Source of the DNA: Pogonophryne albipinna
Lineage: Eukaryota; Chordata; Actinopteri; Perciformes; Artedidraconidae
Reading direction: 5' to 3'
NCBI GenBank assembly: GCA_028583405.1
Contig: CM053256.1
Coordinates: 23,781,325 to 23,845,324, forward strand
DNA: 64,000 nucleotides
Below are positions 38,755 through 51,959 of the stretch, piece after piece. The stretch's first letter is position 1; each line of letters begins with the position of its first letter. The translations under genes were made by a program, and so were the position numbers. Under the pieces are notes generated by a model. The model saw only the letters and a list, made by a program, of their open reading frames with translations. It made no database searches and was not told the DNA's origin.

Positions 38755-39130
38755 CAGTTTGGAACCTTATGTTGTAGGAGACAGGGCTGTTATCTTATCC
38801 CCTGTCTCTCTCTCTCCCCCCTCGCCCTTCGGCCCTCCGCGGCACCTTGCTGGTCGCAGCCAAGCCGGTGACTGACAGCTGTAACCTGACGTCACTTTGA
38901 CCTTGTTTACAGTCTCACATGTAATGGCACCTTGCTGAGACCTTGTGATCAGTGCCAATCAGTAAACCCCCCGAGGGACTATCGCCTGTCTACCCATCCT
39001 CCCTGTCGCCTGTCTGGCATTAAGCCCAAAAAACACTTTCCCATCTGCCCCGGCAGGCGGCCACCATCACACTCTTAGCATGTCCGGCTTGCATTTCTGT
39101 GTCACGTCAGCATAGTTCAGACAGCATCAT
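38755..39130. promoter_or_regulatory. Candidate enhancer-like stretch
   Basis: This is a GC-richer island in AT-rich surroundings with several recognisable binding-site words close together. They are a perfect cAMP-response palindrome TGACGTCA (38887-38894), TGACCTTG (38898-38905; reverse CAAGGTCA, an ERR/SF-1-type site), an E-box CAGCTG just upstream and CTTATC (GATA-type). It lies about 2.6 kb past the me3 stop. Function and target gene are inference. Confidence 0.3.
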
Positions 39131-40087
39131 TTAATTTCCTCTCAGGACCCATCCTTTGAGCATTTTATTTATGTCCTTTAACAATATATTTCATTTGTAT
39201 TTCACTTAGAAGAAATATTGCAGATATACTGATTTAAGTACTCTGCTGACTATTATTTGTAATTCCTTCTTCTTTAATGAATATCTTTCGCTTGTCGTGG
39301 CTGTAATTTGCAGGTTTGTGAAGAAGAGCAGCATCCTATAAAGGACCAGCAGAGGATGCTCTAACATATAGTTTGAGCACACATCAGTGAAATGCACTAT
39401 ACGGTAACATGTGTGAAAAATAATGATTTGAATGCACACATTTGTCTATTATTATCTCTCCACACAATTAGTTCCTTCTGTAGTTCTGCCGTTACCTTCG
39501 TCGCTAATGTATTCATATAATGACACAAGATAATAACGCCCAACTATAAATCAATGCATTTACTCAAATTAAATACATCTCATATACAGTATATATAATA
39601 GTTCAGACTCTTGTATTATTCCTGGTCTTTTAATTACGAGGTCATTATATCCTGCATATAGCCCGACATGATGATGGGTAAATTGGACAAAACGTAAGTG
39701 ATATTATAGTGTTCTATAATCGGCTAATGGGTTAAATTATGCTACAGTATGGTAACATTACTTTCTTGTAATTTTGAATATCTGTTGCATAGAGAATCAG
39801 ACTTAAAGGCAAGAATAAATATCTGATCAAGTGAAGGATAAAGCTTTAGTAACATTTGATACTCATGAATTTAAAGATCTTCTTGGAAAAACAAGACATT
39901 TTAGACTAAAAACAACAATGTTGTGCGTAACATTTACAGAGGCTTAGTCATATCTTATTCTTGAATATAGGTTTCCAAATGTTATACCAAGACATTGTTT
40001 ATACTGTGACTTCACTTAGTAGGACTACGACTATGTAATGTATTTTATCTTTGATATTTTGAGATGGTAAAAAAAAGGACAAGGCAT

Positions 40088-40158
40088 CTTTGCCCCAGGC
40101 TTGGATTCAAACCTGGGGCTCTACGGTCACCTTGAACAGCCACTCGGCTTTACAGGTG
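40088..40158 (-). repeat. tRNA-like remnant (tRNA pseudogene or SINE head)
   Basis: On the minus strand there is AAGCCGAGTGG (A-box-like, 40140-40150) followed by GGTTTGAATCC (B box, 40103-40113). The GCCGAGTGG start is like Ser/Leu tRNAs. The spacing is short and I could not build a full cloverleaf, so it is probably not a working tRNA. Confidence 0.45.
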
Positions 40159-43100
40159 CTTTTAGTTCTGCTATTATTTTATACTTAATGTTAATATTCT
40201 ACGCGCCACTGTCTGCATGTGTCTCCTGCAGTTGCGTCATTCACACTTCAGCTGCCTTGAGAACGTGCAACGGCAATTAACCTTGATCCGTGTCTCCAAC
40301 TATGTCAAATTTAAATTTGAAGAAGTCTGGCCCTGAAAGACCTTGAATTAAGTAAGTCTGTTATTGTTCCTGATTTATTTTCTTTTTTTTACAACCTTTA
40401 GAAAACGTGCCATTTAGAGTAGCATGGTGTGGACACATTTTTAAAGTATTGAATTGTGCTTGAGCCTATTATGAGCTTCTGCCATGACCTTTGCTTTGAC
40501 ATTTCTATGGAGACCACACAGTGACAAAAATGCAGGATCGGTAACCCAACAAATATAATTAATTGAACTTTTTTTTTTTAATTTCAACATATTTGTCTAT
40601 TATGAGGACTAAACCTTCTCTGCTGGATATAAAAAAGTTTGGGTTCTATTCATGGTGTGAGACAACACAAGTTGCTACACCAAGTGACCTTTATTTCTCA
40701 GCAAATGCAGTGCCCTGCCTGCTGGTAGTGGACTGAATGAGGACAATTATCAAGAAAGCACCTCAGCCTCATAGCGTTCTGCTGTTGCCATGAATGATTC
40801 TGTGAGTAATTCAAGGAGACGCCTCCGCTTCGCAGACAGTTTGTGAGGCCTGCACGTCGCACAGGTTTTAGCCTGAGAGGCCGTGGTGGGCGCAGGTTTA
40901 AGACAGCCTGTTGTTTCTCGGGCGGGTACCACGCGCAGATACCAAGCAGGAGCGCCAACGCCTTGACAACTTTTCCATAATTAGATGAAGCCTTGCACTC
41001 AGCGTGGGGATCATCGCGTTGAAATCTAACGTGACATGTGTGAACACGACCCAAAGTCTTGTTTAATTAATTTGTCTTGCAACACAGGGCGCAAAGACAT
41101 AATTCCCTGCAGCGATCATCACTGAAAAACACGATGTTATACCAAATTAGGCCACTTTGTAACATGTGTAAGCAAGTGTGTGTACATTTGCTGAGTTGAA
41201 CCTATATTTCAGGCACTATTCAACAAGTGACGTGTCCAAATATTTGTGTTTTAAGACAAGGATAGTGTTCCGATATCTATTATTTTAAGAATAAAGACAT
41301 TTGATATAATGAAGCCTATTTTAGTTACTTCACAATGCCTTTAGCTGTTGAGCATGTCTTTGCCGCCTTTTGAATGTCGGCACATGCTAGCCAGGCTTGT
41401 GCTTATTATTCTGCTGCGAGCTCCAGATGGATCAACACATGCTGAAAATATTACAAGCAAGACATTTGCATGTGACCTAAATCCCTCATTCCTGCTCCAC
41501 CATGCAAAAACAAGTCAGTCCAAAGACATTATTTAAATACCCTGGATCAGAACAGTTGCACTCAACAAAAAATGTTCCCACATTAAGATTAGTAGATTTG
41601 TGTTTATCAGTGCAAAATGCATGTCAACTCAATACTAGTAGCCTACACTGAGTTCAAATGTTTCCCACCTTCTGGATATTTTGGGATATGTTGGTTCGCA
41701 TTTGAAAATGAAAGCCACTGATAATGGGGATGGAAAATTAGTATAGCTTTCAGTTTATTCTGGTACATTATGTTTATTATTCTTCTTTTTAAAAGTTGTA
41801 CTCATTGTTCATCAGCCTAAATGTACCCACATGTCAGGTAGCATTAAGACATACACAAAGTAAAAAGCCTTTAATTAAGGCATGGTTCAAGTGTGATTTT
41901 TGTATATGATGTGTGTTTACACAGTATATAACTTGTATTGTGTGTGATAATTGGATGATCTTAAAGTTTGAATTTCATCTTAACTCAAGTATAATCCAAA
42001 ACAAATAGAATAGATTGAGGGACAAAGAAAGGTAGTGAGCCTGAGAACACTCTGAGGCGCGCCATTGTTTGAAATCACATTTAACATGCATGCATTTGAA
42101 CATATTAACATGCATGTATCTGCAACAAAGGCAGTGGCTATTGTCTATGGATCTTCATTAATTCTGTAATTGTTTGCTGCCAGTGTGTTTTTTTCGGCCA
42201 AGTTTTGGGAACATCAAAGCATTTTCCATCTATTTTTTTAAACCAGATAACCTATTAAGTTAGCATGCATATTGCATGTGGAGCTCAATAAGTTGCCTAA
42301 TTAATTGTGAGAGGCAACAACAGCTTCTGGTTGTGCGTATGGAAAGTATTTTGTCCCTCTTAGCTTGTGGGGTTATGGTGCGTGTTCGTCCTGCCGTGTT
42401 CAGTGTGTGTGTTGCTGATTATAAATGAGGACAGAGGGATGTGTGTGATGCAGCCTGCAGTGCTCTCCTGCCCATTAATAACCAGCTTCCCTTTGATGTG
42501 GCCACGATGAGCAAGGTGGCCCCTTTTTTATGCATCAGTTGCGGCATGTAAATCTGCCTTCTGTGTTATCTCCTTAACTGCTCAAGGGTCCACCTGAGTT
42601 TGTCCACCTGACAGATAAATGAAAGAACCTGTATTTCATCTTTTTGATCAATATGTCACAGTGCCCTGCACAGCATCACACACTGTTCTGACAATCTGCC
42701 GCAAAGGTTGAACAGAATGAGTACCGCAAACATCGTGTCTCCATCGTGACGGGAGGTTTGAGGTCAGTTCCTCTTGTTTGGAAAATAGAAAGTGTTGATT
42801 GTTGAGTGATTTGGTATGTGCTGCCATAAAGTTGTGGCACTTACAAGAGATGGATTAAAAAAAAAAAAAGGATTTTCACATTTGAAGCAGCAGAGACCAA
42901 GATATCCAAAATTGTAAGTGGTAGGCGTAAAGCACCAAGGAATCCTACATTTCCCATAATGCAGCTCGGTGGGGACTGTGCCTGGTAGATCTCACCATAA
43001 CATTTGTTTTAATCTCAACCCAAGCCAAACTAGCTCTAGTGAGTTTACTGCATTCGGAACTCTTTTCTATCGTCCATCAGACGCCGTTAGTCTCGAACCG

Positions 43101-43244
43101 TGATGGTTCTAACGGTAACTGTATAAATGTATGTCTGCTGCCAAAAATGTGTCTTTAGACAATGACAATGAAGTTCCACACATAACACATGTGTTACTTG
43201 TACGTGTCAAGTAACTAAACTCTTTTTTTCTTTTTACACTTCTC

Positions 43245-43400
43245 TTCCTTTATTTATTCAACCAGGTAAAGACTCATTGAGATTAAAGTCTCTTTTCCAA
43301 GAGCGACCTGGCCAAGAAGGACAGCATGAACAAAGTTACAACAGATCAAACACAGACAATACAGGTAGACAAATACAGCTGTAAAGCACAAATAAAATGG
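43245..43400. repeat. Dispersed teleost repeat
   Basis: TTTATTCAACCAGGTAAAGA, then CATTGAGATTAAAGTCTCTT and CCAAGAGCGACCTGGCCAAG, is a phrase set I recall from many fish genomes as a high-copy repeat. The class is not assigned. Confidence 0.55.
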
Positions 43401-46400
43401 CACATTAGCCAGTCAATATGCAAATATGCAACTTCTATGGTCAACATCATTATAAATACAATGGAATCAAATGACTGTTGTTTAATGTGAATGCAGCAGG
43501 CAGACTTTAAGGAAACTATAAATGTGCCATAAGCTACCTGGTCAGCAACAACCTGCTGAGAAAAATGAGCAACTAGCTAGTTATCGTAGAGAGGATTTGG
43601 CTTTAAAAGACCAGACATTTGCCTTAACGCAAAACCAGGCAAAGAATTACGAAAGGATCAAATTATGGCCACAAACATAACTCCAAATAAATGGTAAAAT
43701 TAATATCGGCTTGATCTGTACATTAGCAATTGTTTGCTAACATGTTAAATGCACATGGCTGCACCCAACCAGCAACAAAATGAATAAACATTTAATTTGA
43801 AATGTCAACAGTTATTTAGTTTAGACCACAGCGAAACAATCCAAAACAACAGATAGATAGGCCTACACTCCAGTGGAACATACAGGATAGCTTTGATGTT
43901 TGTTTGGAATTATAATTATCGCAACAACAAAAAAGTACAATACCTCGCAAACACACAGCCCTTGCTTGGAAACAACTTTTATAAATATTTGTTAATAATG
44001 TTTTAAAATAGTAATCTGTTGTGCTGGTCATGTATGGAGAGCACCTGATCAGGCTCTTGACCTTGTGTTGAATGCTCCCTGTGCTTTCCTCCACTCCAAA
44101 CCAAAATCTCCCCGCAAACATTCAGTAGTTCAGGTCAGATTATTCCATAAAAAATGTGATCAGAGCGGATCCTCCAACGGAGGACAACACTGGCTGATTG
44201 TTTGTGGCTCTGTCTTAATAAAATCATACGCTGTGCGTGTACAAGTGTATCAGTCTTATGCTGGCTGCATAGATAGCTCATTATCTATTGTCGGCAGGCA
44301 CAATAGCCTGGAGGCCAGGCCACGATGGCCCAACAGCCTCGAGCACAATACCTGTAAACAGCGAGTAACGTAATTGAAAACAGCCTAGCATCACCATGTT
44401 GTCTCACAATAACAACGCTGATGAATAGGCTTTAAAAAAAGCTTTCTATGTTGAAAGGTGGGAGTGTATTCCAAATGGAAGGTTGCATAATTGAAAATAC
44501 AAAATGTAACCTTACTCATGTTTTTTTGACGGGTTCTCAAACTGCAGGTGCTCTTATCAGTACTATTTTCACAGTGGAGGTGGTTTTGATGGACTAAAAT
44601 GAGAAAATATTGACATAATTCAATTTAGATAACTGTGCATTCATGATAAGACATGTTGCCAACATAAACTACAGAAATAGATGGTCAACAGCATTGATTT
44701 TCTAGCTTTTAAAATGTTATGCTTGGGCTCACTAATGCATTTAACCCTCATGATGATTGGTACCAATGTGCCCCTCATATGTGCCTCCAGGCACTGAAAT
44801 CAGAGATATAATCATCCTGTATGTTCTAAATGAGGGCTATACGTCCTTTAAATGACATACACGAGTGTGGAAACATCCTTCATGTAGGTCAGGAAGTCTA
44901 CATCCATCCATCACCTCCACCCACCAGGATCTTCCACAAAACAAGAGAGATGGAGGAAATCTAAAAAAAAGAGCTTTGTGTTACTCATGCTTGACTGCAT
45001 GTGGTCTAAGTAACAGTAATCCAATCAGATAAAAGACTAGTCAACATACAAGTTTTGCCGGATATCTCAGCCGCTGCATGCCCACCACAAATTCACTAGT
45101 TCCCTGTCAACTTGTTGGCTTCCATTATGCTGAACTCGGACGTTGTGGACCTAATTCTTTTGACACTGTTCTTTAAGTGGGTTTTACGATTAGGCTCAGA
45201 TATTTGCCTCTGTTTCCTCTCATGCGCAATAAAGTGCCTCAGCCATATCACTCTCTCCCTTTCTGTATCCACATATCTTTGGTTTCTTTCTAGCCAAGTA
45301 GCTGTTTTGCTTGTTCACATTTATCATTGTCTGTACACTTACAAGGGAATCCAAAAGGAGTGGATTGCATCTGCTGATAGCACACATTTTTCACCAAACA
45401 AATGCATATTCCGTGATTATAAATATGTGAAAATCGCAGAGGATTCCAAAGTGGTTTTGTTTGGCAGCACAGTTGGGATGCATTTCACCCTTTGCAGGTG
45501 CTTTGAGAATTATACAGATTGTTTTAATCTTATTTTATATGTTGCTACTATACAGTTGTATAATGAAGGTTAATATATCTCCTTCTCTGCTACCTACATT
45601 TTGAAATGCAAAACTAAACCCCGTAGAATCATCCCTTTAATGAAGATATTCTCTGTTCTATTTGTCACATGCTAAACATGTCACCGGCATACATCACACT
45701 CCCTTTTTTAAGAGAGATATTGGCAAGAAAGCAGCATAAAACATAAAACATAAAAGTCATGGTTCAATGAGATAATTAAATGTATTAATTATTATTTGGC
45801 GTATTCCGAGAAGTTATGCAGCAGTCGTTAGCCTTTTTAGCCAACCTACTTACTTCCTTGTAATGCTTATGTGTTTTCTTCTCCTTAAGCCAAGAAAGGT
45901 ATTATCAGTTGTTTTACTTTGTGGCATTTATTTTAAATGATAAAAGGCCTCTTCAGAACTTCAACATTACTTGTCAGGTTTTTACTCACTGTGAGAGCTG
46001 GTTCTGGAAGCTAATGAATCAGTCTGACGTTAGTGGATATGTCCTTTTTGGGGAAATGTATGTTCCACAAATCAAGACAAATTCCTCTCAGATATATAGA
46101 TAATGGTAATTACTAGCTAGCTAGTTATTATTCAATCTCCTAGGACACTTTTTTTCAAGTCCTACGTGCCTGCACTATTACACACTCTGCCCGTACACTC
46201 ATTGTGCATCACTGGAGTCGTCCGCAATAGGCTAGCTTGAAAGCTATGAGTACTCACAAAAGCCATGTTAATTGTTCACTTTATGTCGACGATATTTTTG
46301 CACTTAAAATAGTATGTTTTGAGGGGAGTAGGTTTGGTTCTGAAATGATGGGCAGCTGTCAGTGATGCCAACTTGGCTACATTTCTAACCCTAACCCTAG

Positions 46401-47143
46401 ATACTACCGTACTCTTGTTTGCTTCCAACCCTTGCTTTTACCAAACAAAAGTGTTTATTTACCAAATCTCATTTCAAATTGAGGTAATTTGAAATCCCCT
46501 GCAACACAGCCAGGTCCTTGATACCTTTCTCTGTCTCTCTATTCTGTCCCTCTTTGTCTATTTCTGTCTCACTCTCTAAATCATTTACCCTTCCTATGCT
46601 GACCAGCCTCGCTTCAGCCAAAGATCCGCTTTTGGAAGCCTGCAGCGATACTCTCCAGATGTTCTTTAGTTCAAATCTGTGTCCACAGTAAACGGGGAGG
46701 GGCCACCATGTGACCAACCTGTCTGTGACCCTGCTGGTCTTTCTGGGTCGGTCAGCCTCTCTCTCTCCCTCTCGCTGCTGTTTCAGTTCCCTGAGGGCAC
46801 CGAGGCTGGTCAGTGAAGCCACATGACCGCAGGCTATGGGTAAACTCAGGCAGGTCTTGGGCCCAGAGGTGCCGCCTCAGATTTGCAGTTAGTTGGTCTG
46901 AAGGGCCTCTGTGATGGGCCTGGATGTGATTGAATCCGAGTAGCACTAATCCACTGGGCTGGTTGGGGCGGGTTGGGACTCTGGTGTCCCATTAAGTTTG
47001 GCCTGGAGGATCATAAGGTTAAGTTTTTAAGAGTCTGGACTAGCCTTGGGTAATATGATCTGAAGGTCCATGGCGAAGATACTCGTAAGATTACTAGGGA
47101 AGAGAAGAGCTATTAGGCTATCAAAGTGACAGACAGAGAGCTC

Positions 47144-47158
47144 GGGGGGGGGGGGGGG
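47144..47158 (+). repeat. G15 homopolymer
   Basis: Fifteen consecutive G. Length in assemblies is often unreliable here. Confidence 0.95.
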
Positions 47159-48035
47159 TTAAGCGATTAAAGGACTCTCAAGACCTGTAAATACTAGAAA
47201 CATCATTTAAACAAACCTCCACCTTTTGGACTGATAATTAATTTAAACAGTGAGGTGTTAACAGAAAGACCCTTTACCCACCCTAGGGTAATAAAACACT
47301 ATGTATAGCATTATGTAAACTTGCACAATAACAAGGTCCTGTGTTAGAGAATTGGCCTTTTGTCCAATGTGGTGTGTGTATGTTCTCCTTGTGATAGGGC
47401 AATACCCTAGTGTGTGCATGCTCAGCTAAAGGTACCAGTCCTTCTTTGAAACTGTTACTAATTATTGTTAATGAGTATAATAGCTACATGTACTAAACAA
47501 TATATTTGAAAAAAGGGCTATTCTTTGTCTTAATTATTATATTTTTGTATTGTACATTAGTGTTGCAGTTTACTGGTCTTCTGAGGCCTATACTGCACAC
47601 ATACTTTCTCTGGGTTTTGGTATTTTGTCTTCAAGCAAACCACATTTTAGTTCACTGAAAACTCACCTTTTGTTATACTCCATTATACGATTTTCTAAAA
47701 CTTCATTTTCAAAGTTTACATGTAGACTTTGAATACAGAGCTTTTTGATTGTAACTTTATCTCCTTTGTGAGGCGACAAATAGGGAGGTCACTGCCTATT
47801 CTCTAACGCTCTCCCTACACACGCTCTGCCACCAATGTACCGGTGTGTGTGTGTGAAGCCCAACCTGCTCACTGGCCTTGACAGCGCTTCAATTGTGATT
47901 TTTCCTTTTCATTCGAACAAAGACTTTTTTTTTTAAAACAGGGCTCCATAGACCATAGAATGTTTATGTCGAGGACAGGATTCCTTTGAGAAAAAGCCAG
48001 TGTACATGTAGAATAGGTTGGTCATTGTGAAGGTT

Positions 48036-48420
48036 GGAGGCCCTATTATGCTTTTTGGGGTTTTCTCTATCCTGTAGTGTAGTGTGTTATAGGCCTTTTT
48101 GTGCATGTACATGGTCTGAAATCCCAAAGTTTCCTCCAGAGGGAGTTTCTCTCCCACACACTCCCCCCCCCTGCCTGAAATGCCTCCATTGGACTCCTTT
48201 GTTTACTACAAAGCGACATCATGTAACGTGTGCTGCTATTGGCTAGAGCTCCAACACATTGTACTTGACAGGCTAAGGGGCGGGACATTTTGGACACATC
48301 TCTAAGCTGTTGACCTATCACAACAGAGCCGACCAGCTAACCAATCAGAGAAGACTGGGCTCTGGTTTCAGACAGAGGGTGAAATGAGGCAGAACCTTAA
48401 AGCATGTCAATGTAAAACGC
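48036..48420 (+). repeat. TTAA-family element, truncated copy
   Basis: Starts GAGGCCCTATTATGCTTTTT and carries CCTCCATTGGACTCC, ACCAGCTAACCAATCAGAG and CTGGTTTCAGACAGAGGGTG in the same order as 23008-23395. The TTAA borders are not intact. Confidence 0.7.
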
Positions 48421-48474
48421 TTTTTTTCTGAATTTACACCAATGCATGATTAGAAAAGCTGTAACTCTTTTGAT

Positions 48475-48660
48475 AAGATAAGATAGTCCTTTATTATTCC
48501 CAGTTCAGAAATGCAGGTGTCAAGGCAGCAACTGCGATAAGAGGGAAGAACAGGATAGGACAGATAATGTTCACAAAATGATAACAAATAATTAAATAAG
48601 CAATTGTAAACAAAAGTGACAACTAATTTATAGACAGTAAATATGGAAAGTTAATGAACA
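48475..48660. repeat. Possible retroposon tail repeat
   Basis: GATAAGATAAGATAGTCCTT followed by TATTATTCCCAGTTCAG is a common teleost repeat phrase. The 3' part fades into AT-rich sequence. Confidence 0.45.
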
Positions 48661-48774
48661 AACAAAGACCATATTTTAGCAGTTAACCTTTTATTTGATA
48701 ATTGACTTTGGATCTTTTTTTAATTTTTTATTAGCAAATAACAATATGCCCAAAGTACTTGTGTAGTGTATATA

Positions 48775-48970
48775 GGGGAGGCTGTGGCTCAGTGGATAGT
48801 GTGCTGGACTTGGAATCAGGGGATAGCAGGTTCAAATCCCACTGCAGTCAGCTTGTCGTTGTGTCCCTGGGCAAGACACTTCACCCCAAATTGCTCCTGT
48901 GGGGATTGCCCACAGTACTGAGTATGTAAGTTGCTTTGGATAAAAGTGTCTAACAAGTGACATGTAATGT
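48775..48970 (+). repeat. tRNA-derived SINE, copy 1
   Basis: RNA polymerase III promoter words are present: A box TGGCTCAGTGG (48785-48795) and B box GGTTCAAATCC (48829-48839). The body then has CTGGGCAAGACACTTCACCC and the tail has GCTTTGGATAAAAGTGTCT, a 3' end shared by many teleost SINEs. It is in the same family and orientation as 51960-52160. Confidence 0.85.
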
Positions 48971-50234
48971 ATATTTTAAGCAAAGTAACATTAAGATAAG
49001 AGGTCATTAAGAGGACCTTATTGATCCTAAATTAGGAAATGTTTGAGATCAATAAAGGTTTTGGATAGTAACACTTCTTCTTACACTCAAGTACTATTGA
49101 GAAATGTTGTATCAAAATTAAAAAATATATACATTATTGCAGAAATCAAGCCTGGATATAGATACATTTATTTTTGTTAAGTAAACTGGCCCTACTTAAT
49201 ACAAACTGTCCTTGGTTCAAACAACATAGGTCGTAATGGGGTCAAACACATTTTAAATGCAATTTCTTATGTTTCAGAACTCATCTTTCCACAAGGACAT
49301 TTACAGGTGCGTAATTTGGCATCAGAGGATGTTTAGCAATGTAAGACTTTAACATGCATACTTTCAAGACAAATTCATACCCTGCAGGCAGCATTGCCCA
49401 AATTAAAGCTGATGTAATCATATTCAATTATGTCCTGAGGAAATGGCCCCAATAGGTTCCATTTTTCCTCCTTTGTACGAGGGTTCAGCTCATGATATTA
49501 ATTGGGTCCCATCCCATTGCACTTTATTGAACATGACACTCCAAACAGGCCATGGCTTTATATCTAACAATATGGAGGAAAGTGAAAGAGTGGGAGGGGA
49601 AAAGGATCCCTGAATAATTAAAATGGAGTCACTGACCAGTTAATGAGGCAATTATGGTCAATTAGCGAGCACGTGGGGAAGTGTGAACATTTTAGCAGGC
49701 CCCTGATCCTCAAATGAGCATTTTGACACTGTGACCTGTTTTAGCCTTCAGGGGGCGAAGGGATATTTAGGAGCAGTGCTTCTCACAATAGACACCATGT
49801 CCTAAATATTTTCAACTGTCTTTAATGTGTTTCCAGAAGCCTATAACAAAAGATCTTTATTATAGCATTTTTTTGTATTTATTTTACAACTTTTAGTCTC
49901 AAATCCTTGGTAAACGTATGATGCCAGGGTCACATAAGATATTCAGTTGAGTGGTGTAAAGGATGTAGACCAAACTATAGACCAAACTAGAGAATGCAAT
50001 TCCTGAAGAAATTGCTAGTGGGAATGCTTTATGCTGAAAAGCTGACGCTAAACTGCTATGCTGAAATGTAATGTGTAAGAAGAAAGTGAAGAATTTAGAT
50101 CAAAATGAAATGTGTAAGAAGAAAGTGAATAATTTAGATTGAAATGATACATGAACACAGGGGGCTTGAATGTGTGATGAGAGAAGAAAAGACAGTAAAA
50201 AGGCTTGGAAAAGCAGCAGAATATTTGAACTGCA

Positions 50235-51000
50235 AACTTCTGAACTAAGTAGATGGCGAATGATCTGTCGCCATGGCAACGGCATTTGATGACACCCCAT
50301 AATACGCTTAGATGCGTTGAAGGCTGCATTGTTACCAAACCTGTGAAGTTTTGGGGCGTTTGGAGCAGTTTCACTGAAGTTATGAGAAAACCGTGTTTCA
50401 TGGCGAGCATTGTGTTGCCATGGCAAAGGCATTTGAAGAAATCTCAAAACAGTCCCATAGATGTCTTCACGGCTGGACTGTTAACACAGATGTGAAGTTT
50501 GAGCACTTTTGAAACATTTTCATAGGAGTTATAGCGACATCATGTTTTATGGCGAGGGATGCGTTTCCATGGAAACGGCATATGGTGAGATCTCAGATTT
50601 GGCGTAGAGCTGTTGAGGCATGAACCGGTGATATACAAGTGGAGATTGGGGGACGATTGGACCGTGTCCATTGGACTTACAGCCTCATCGTGTTTCATGG
50701 CGAGTGGTCTGTCGCCATGGCAACGGCATTTGATGACACCCCATACTACGCTTAGATGCATTGATGGCTGCATCGTTATCAAACCTGTGAAGTTCTGGGC
50801 TGTTTGGAGTATTTTCACAATGAGAAAACCGTGTTTCAAGGCGAGCATTGTGTTGCCATGGCAACGGCATTTGAAGAAATCTCAAAACTGTCCCGTAGAT
50901 GTCTTCACGGCTGGACTGTTGAAGTCTGCTGCATGTCAGTTGGAGTGATGACATCATCGTGTTCCATTACACAGGTGTTTATAGTTGAGCTAACGAGCTC
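50235..51000. repeat. Tandem array, ~147-bp monomers in a 3-monomer higher-order unit
   Basis: The word CCATGG within a conserved GCGAG...CCATGGCAACGGCAT block recurs at 50271, 50418, 50567, 50715 and 50856 (steps 147, 149, 148, 141). Monomer 4 is close to monomer 1 and monomer 5 to monomer 2, while neighbours are much less alike, giving a ~440-bp higher-order period (A-B-C-A'-B'). A sixth monomer fades after about 50960. Open frames on both strands across it are a by-product of the repeat. Confidence 0.85.
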
Positions 51001-51930
51001 TGTAGAGATCACAGGTTTCCATTGTTCTGAATGAGAGATAAACCTCTTACATGTGAACGTTTTGTGGAAGAACCGTAACAGATATCTGTGAAATTTCAAA
51101 ACGTGAAGCATGTCAAGGAAGTTGAGTATCTGAAGTGTAATTTTTGTGTACTTTCGGGTTAATAATGTGGCCTTTTTGGCAGTTTAACTAAAGCTGTGCG
51201 GCTGCTACCGTGAGGAAATATCTGCCTGAAATTACAATGGGCTTCAATGGAGGAATGTTGAACGTGTTTATCACTTAATGCCCTCAAGAGGCATTTTGTT
51301 GAATTATTTTTTGCTTAATTATTTGTCATTTTTCAAGCTACGAGATGTTTTCCTACGTTTATCATGAAAAATGATGTCCCAGGAATGTAGGGTTTGGGAA
51401 TTATGGCAGTTTTAAAAAAATATATGAAGGCACATTTCAAGATTTCTTACCCTCTAGCTGTGACATCACGCACTCTAGTTAATGTTAAAATGTGAAGAAA
51501 ACCTCTAAAACAAGGTCTGAACAAATGTTAATATCTCTAAAAGTAAGAATCAGATTTAAAAGTCGTTTCACACGAATAATGTCAGAAAGATTTGTAACAT
51601 TTTAAAGTTGGAAGGAGGTTTCTGAGTGAAAGTATGAATGAACAGTTAGCAGTTGAAGTCGCACGAAGATTTGTTGAAGTCTGAAGATTTCCTCCATTGA
51701 CTTCAATGTTAAAAATGTGATGTATTATGGGATGTATCTCTGGAATTATGAAAGTTATGAATGAGAAAAATAATAGCCATCGATTCCCGACCGAGCTGAA
51801 CGTTTTGATGTTTGAACGGAGTTTCTGCGATGTTCAATGCGGGAGGAGAAGAGGGACAAAATACCGGCGGAATAATAATAATAAAAATGTGTCCGTAGAA
51901 GAACAGTTAAACAACATTTTGTTGAAGCTG
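51001..51930. repeat. Unclassified repeat-like DNA joined to the tandem array
   Basis: This continues from the array and has phrases such as TTACAATGGGCTTCAATGG and CCTCCATTGACTTCAATG, ending in an AATAATAATAATAAAAAT tail (about 51870-51890). The tail hints at a retroposon or a composite fish repeat that includes the array. No coding domain is seen. Confidence 0.4.
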
Positions 51931-51959
51931 GGTTGAACTTTCGACATTATGTTGCATGT

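Noticed and set aside
45112..45573. 153-codon open frame with hydrophobic stretches
   Set aside because: The hydrophobicity reflects T-rich sequence. No family resemblance, and the length is near the chance maximum for a window this size.
48781..48852. Possible functional tRNA gene
   Set aside because: The A and B boxes belong to a SINE: the sequence runs on into the shared SINE body and tail, and a near copy lies at 51960.
50048..50957. Overlapping open frames on both strands that look alike (MLAMKHGFLI / MLALKHGFLI)
   Set aside because: They arise from the tandem monomers, so the similarity reflects the DNA repeat, not a protein family.
50235..51000. Regularly spaced repeats considered as a CRISPR array
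   Set aside because: Vertebrate context; monomers of ~147 bp are repeated along their whole length without unique spacers, and there are no cas genes.
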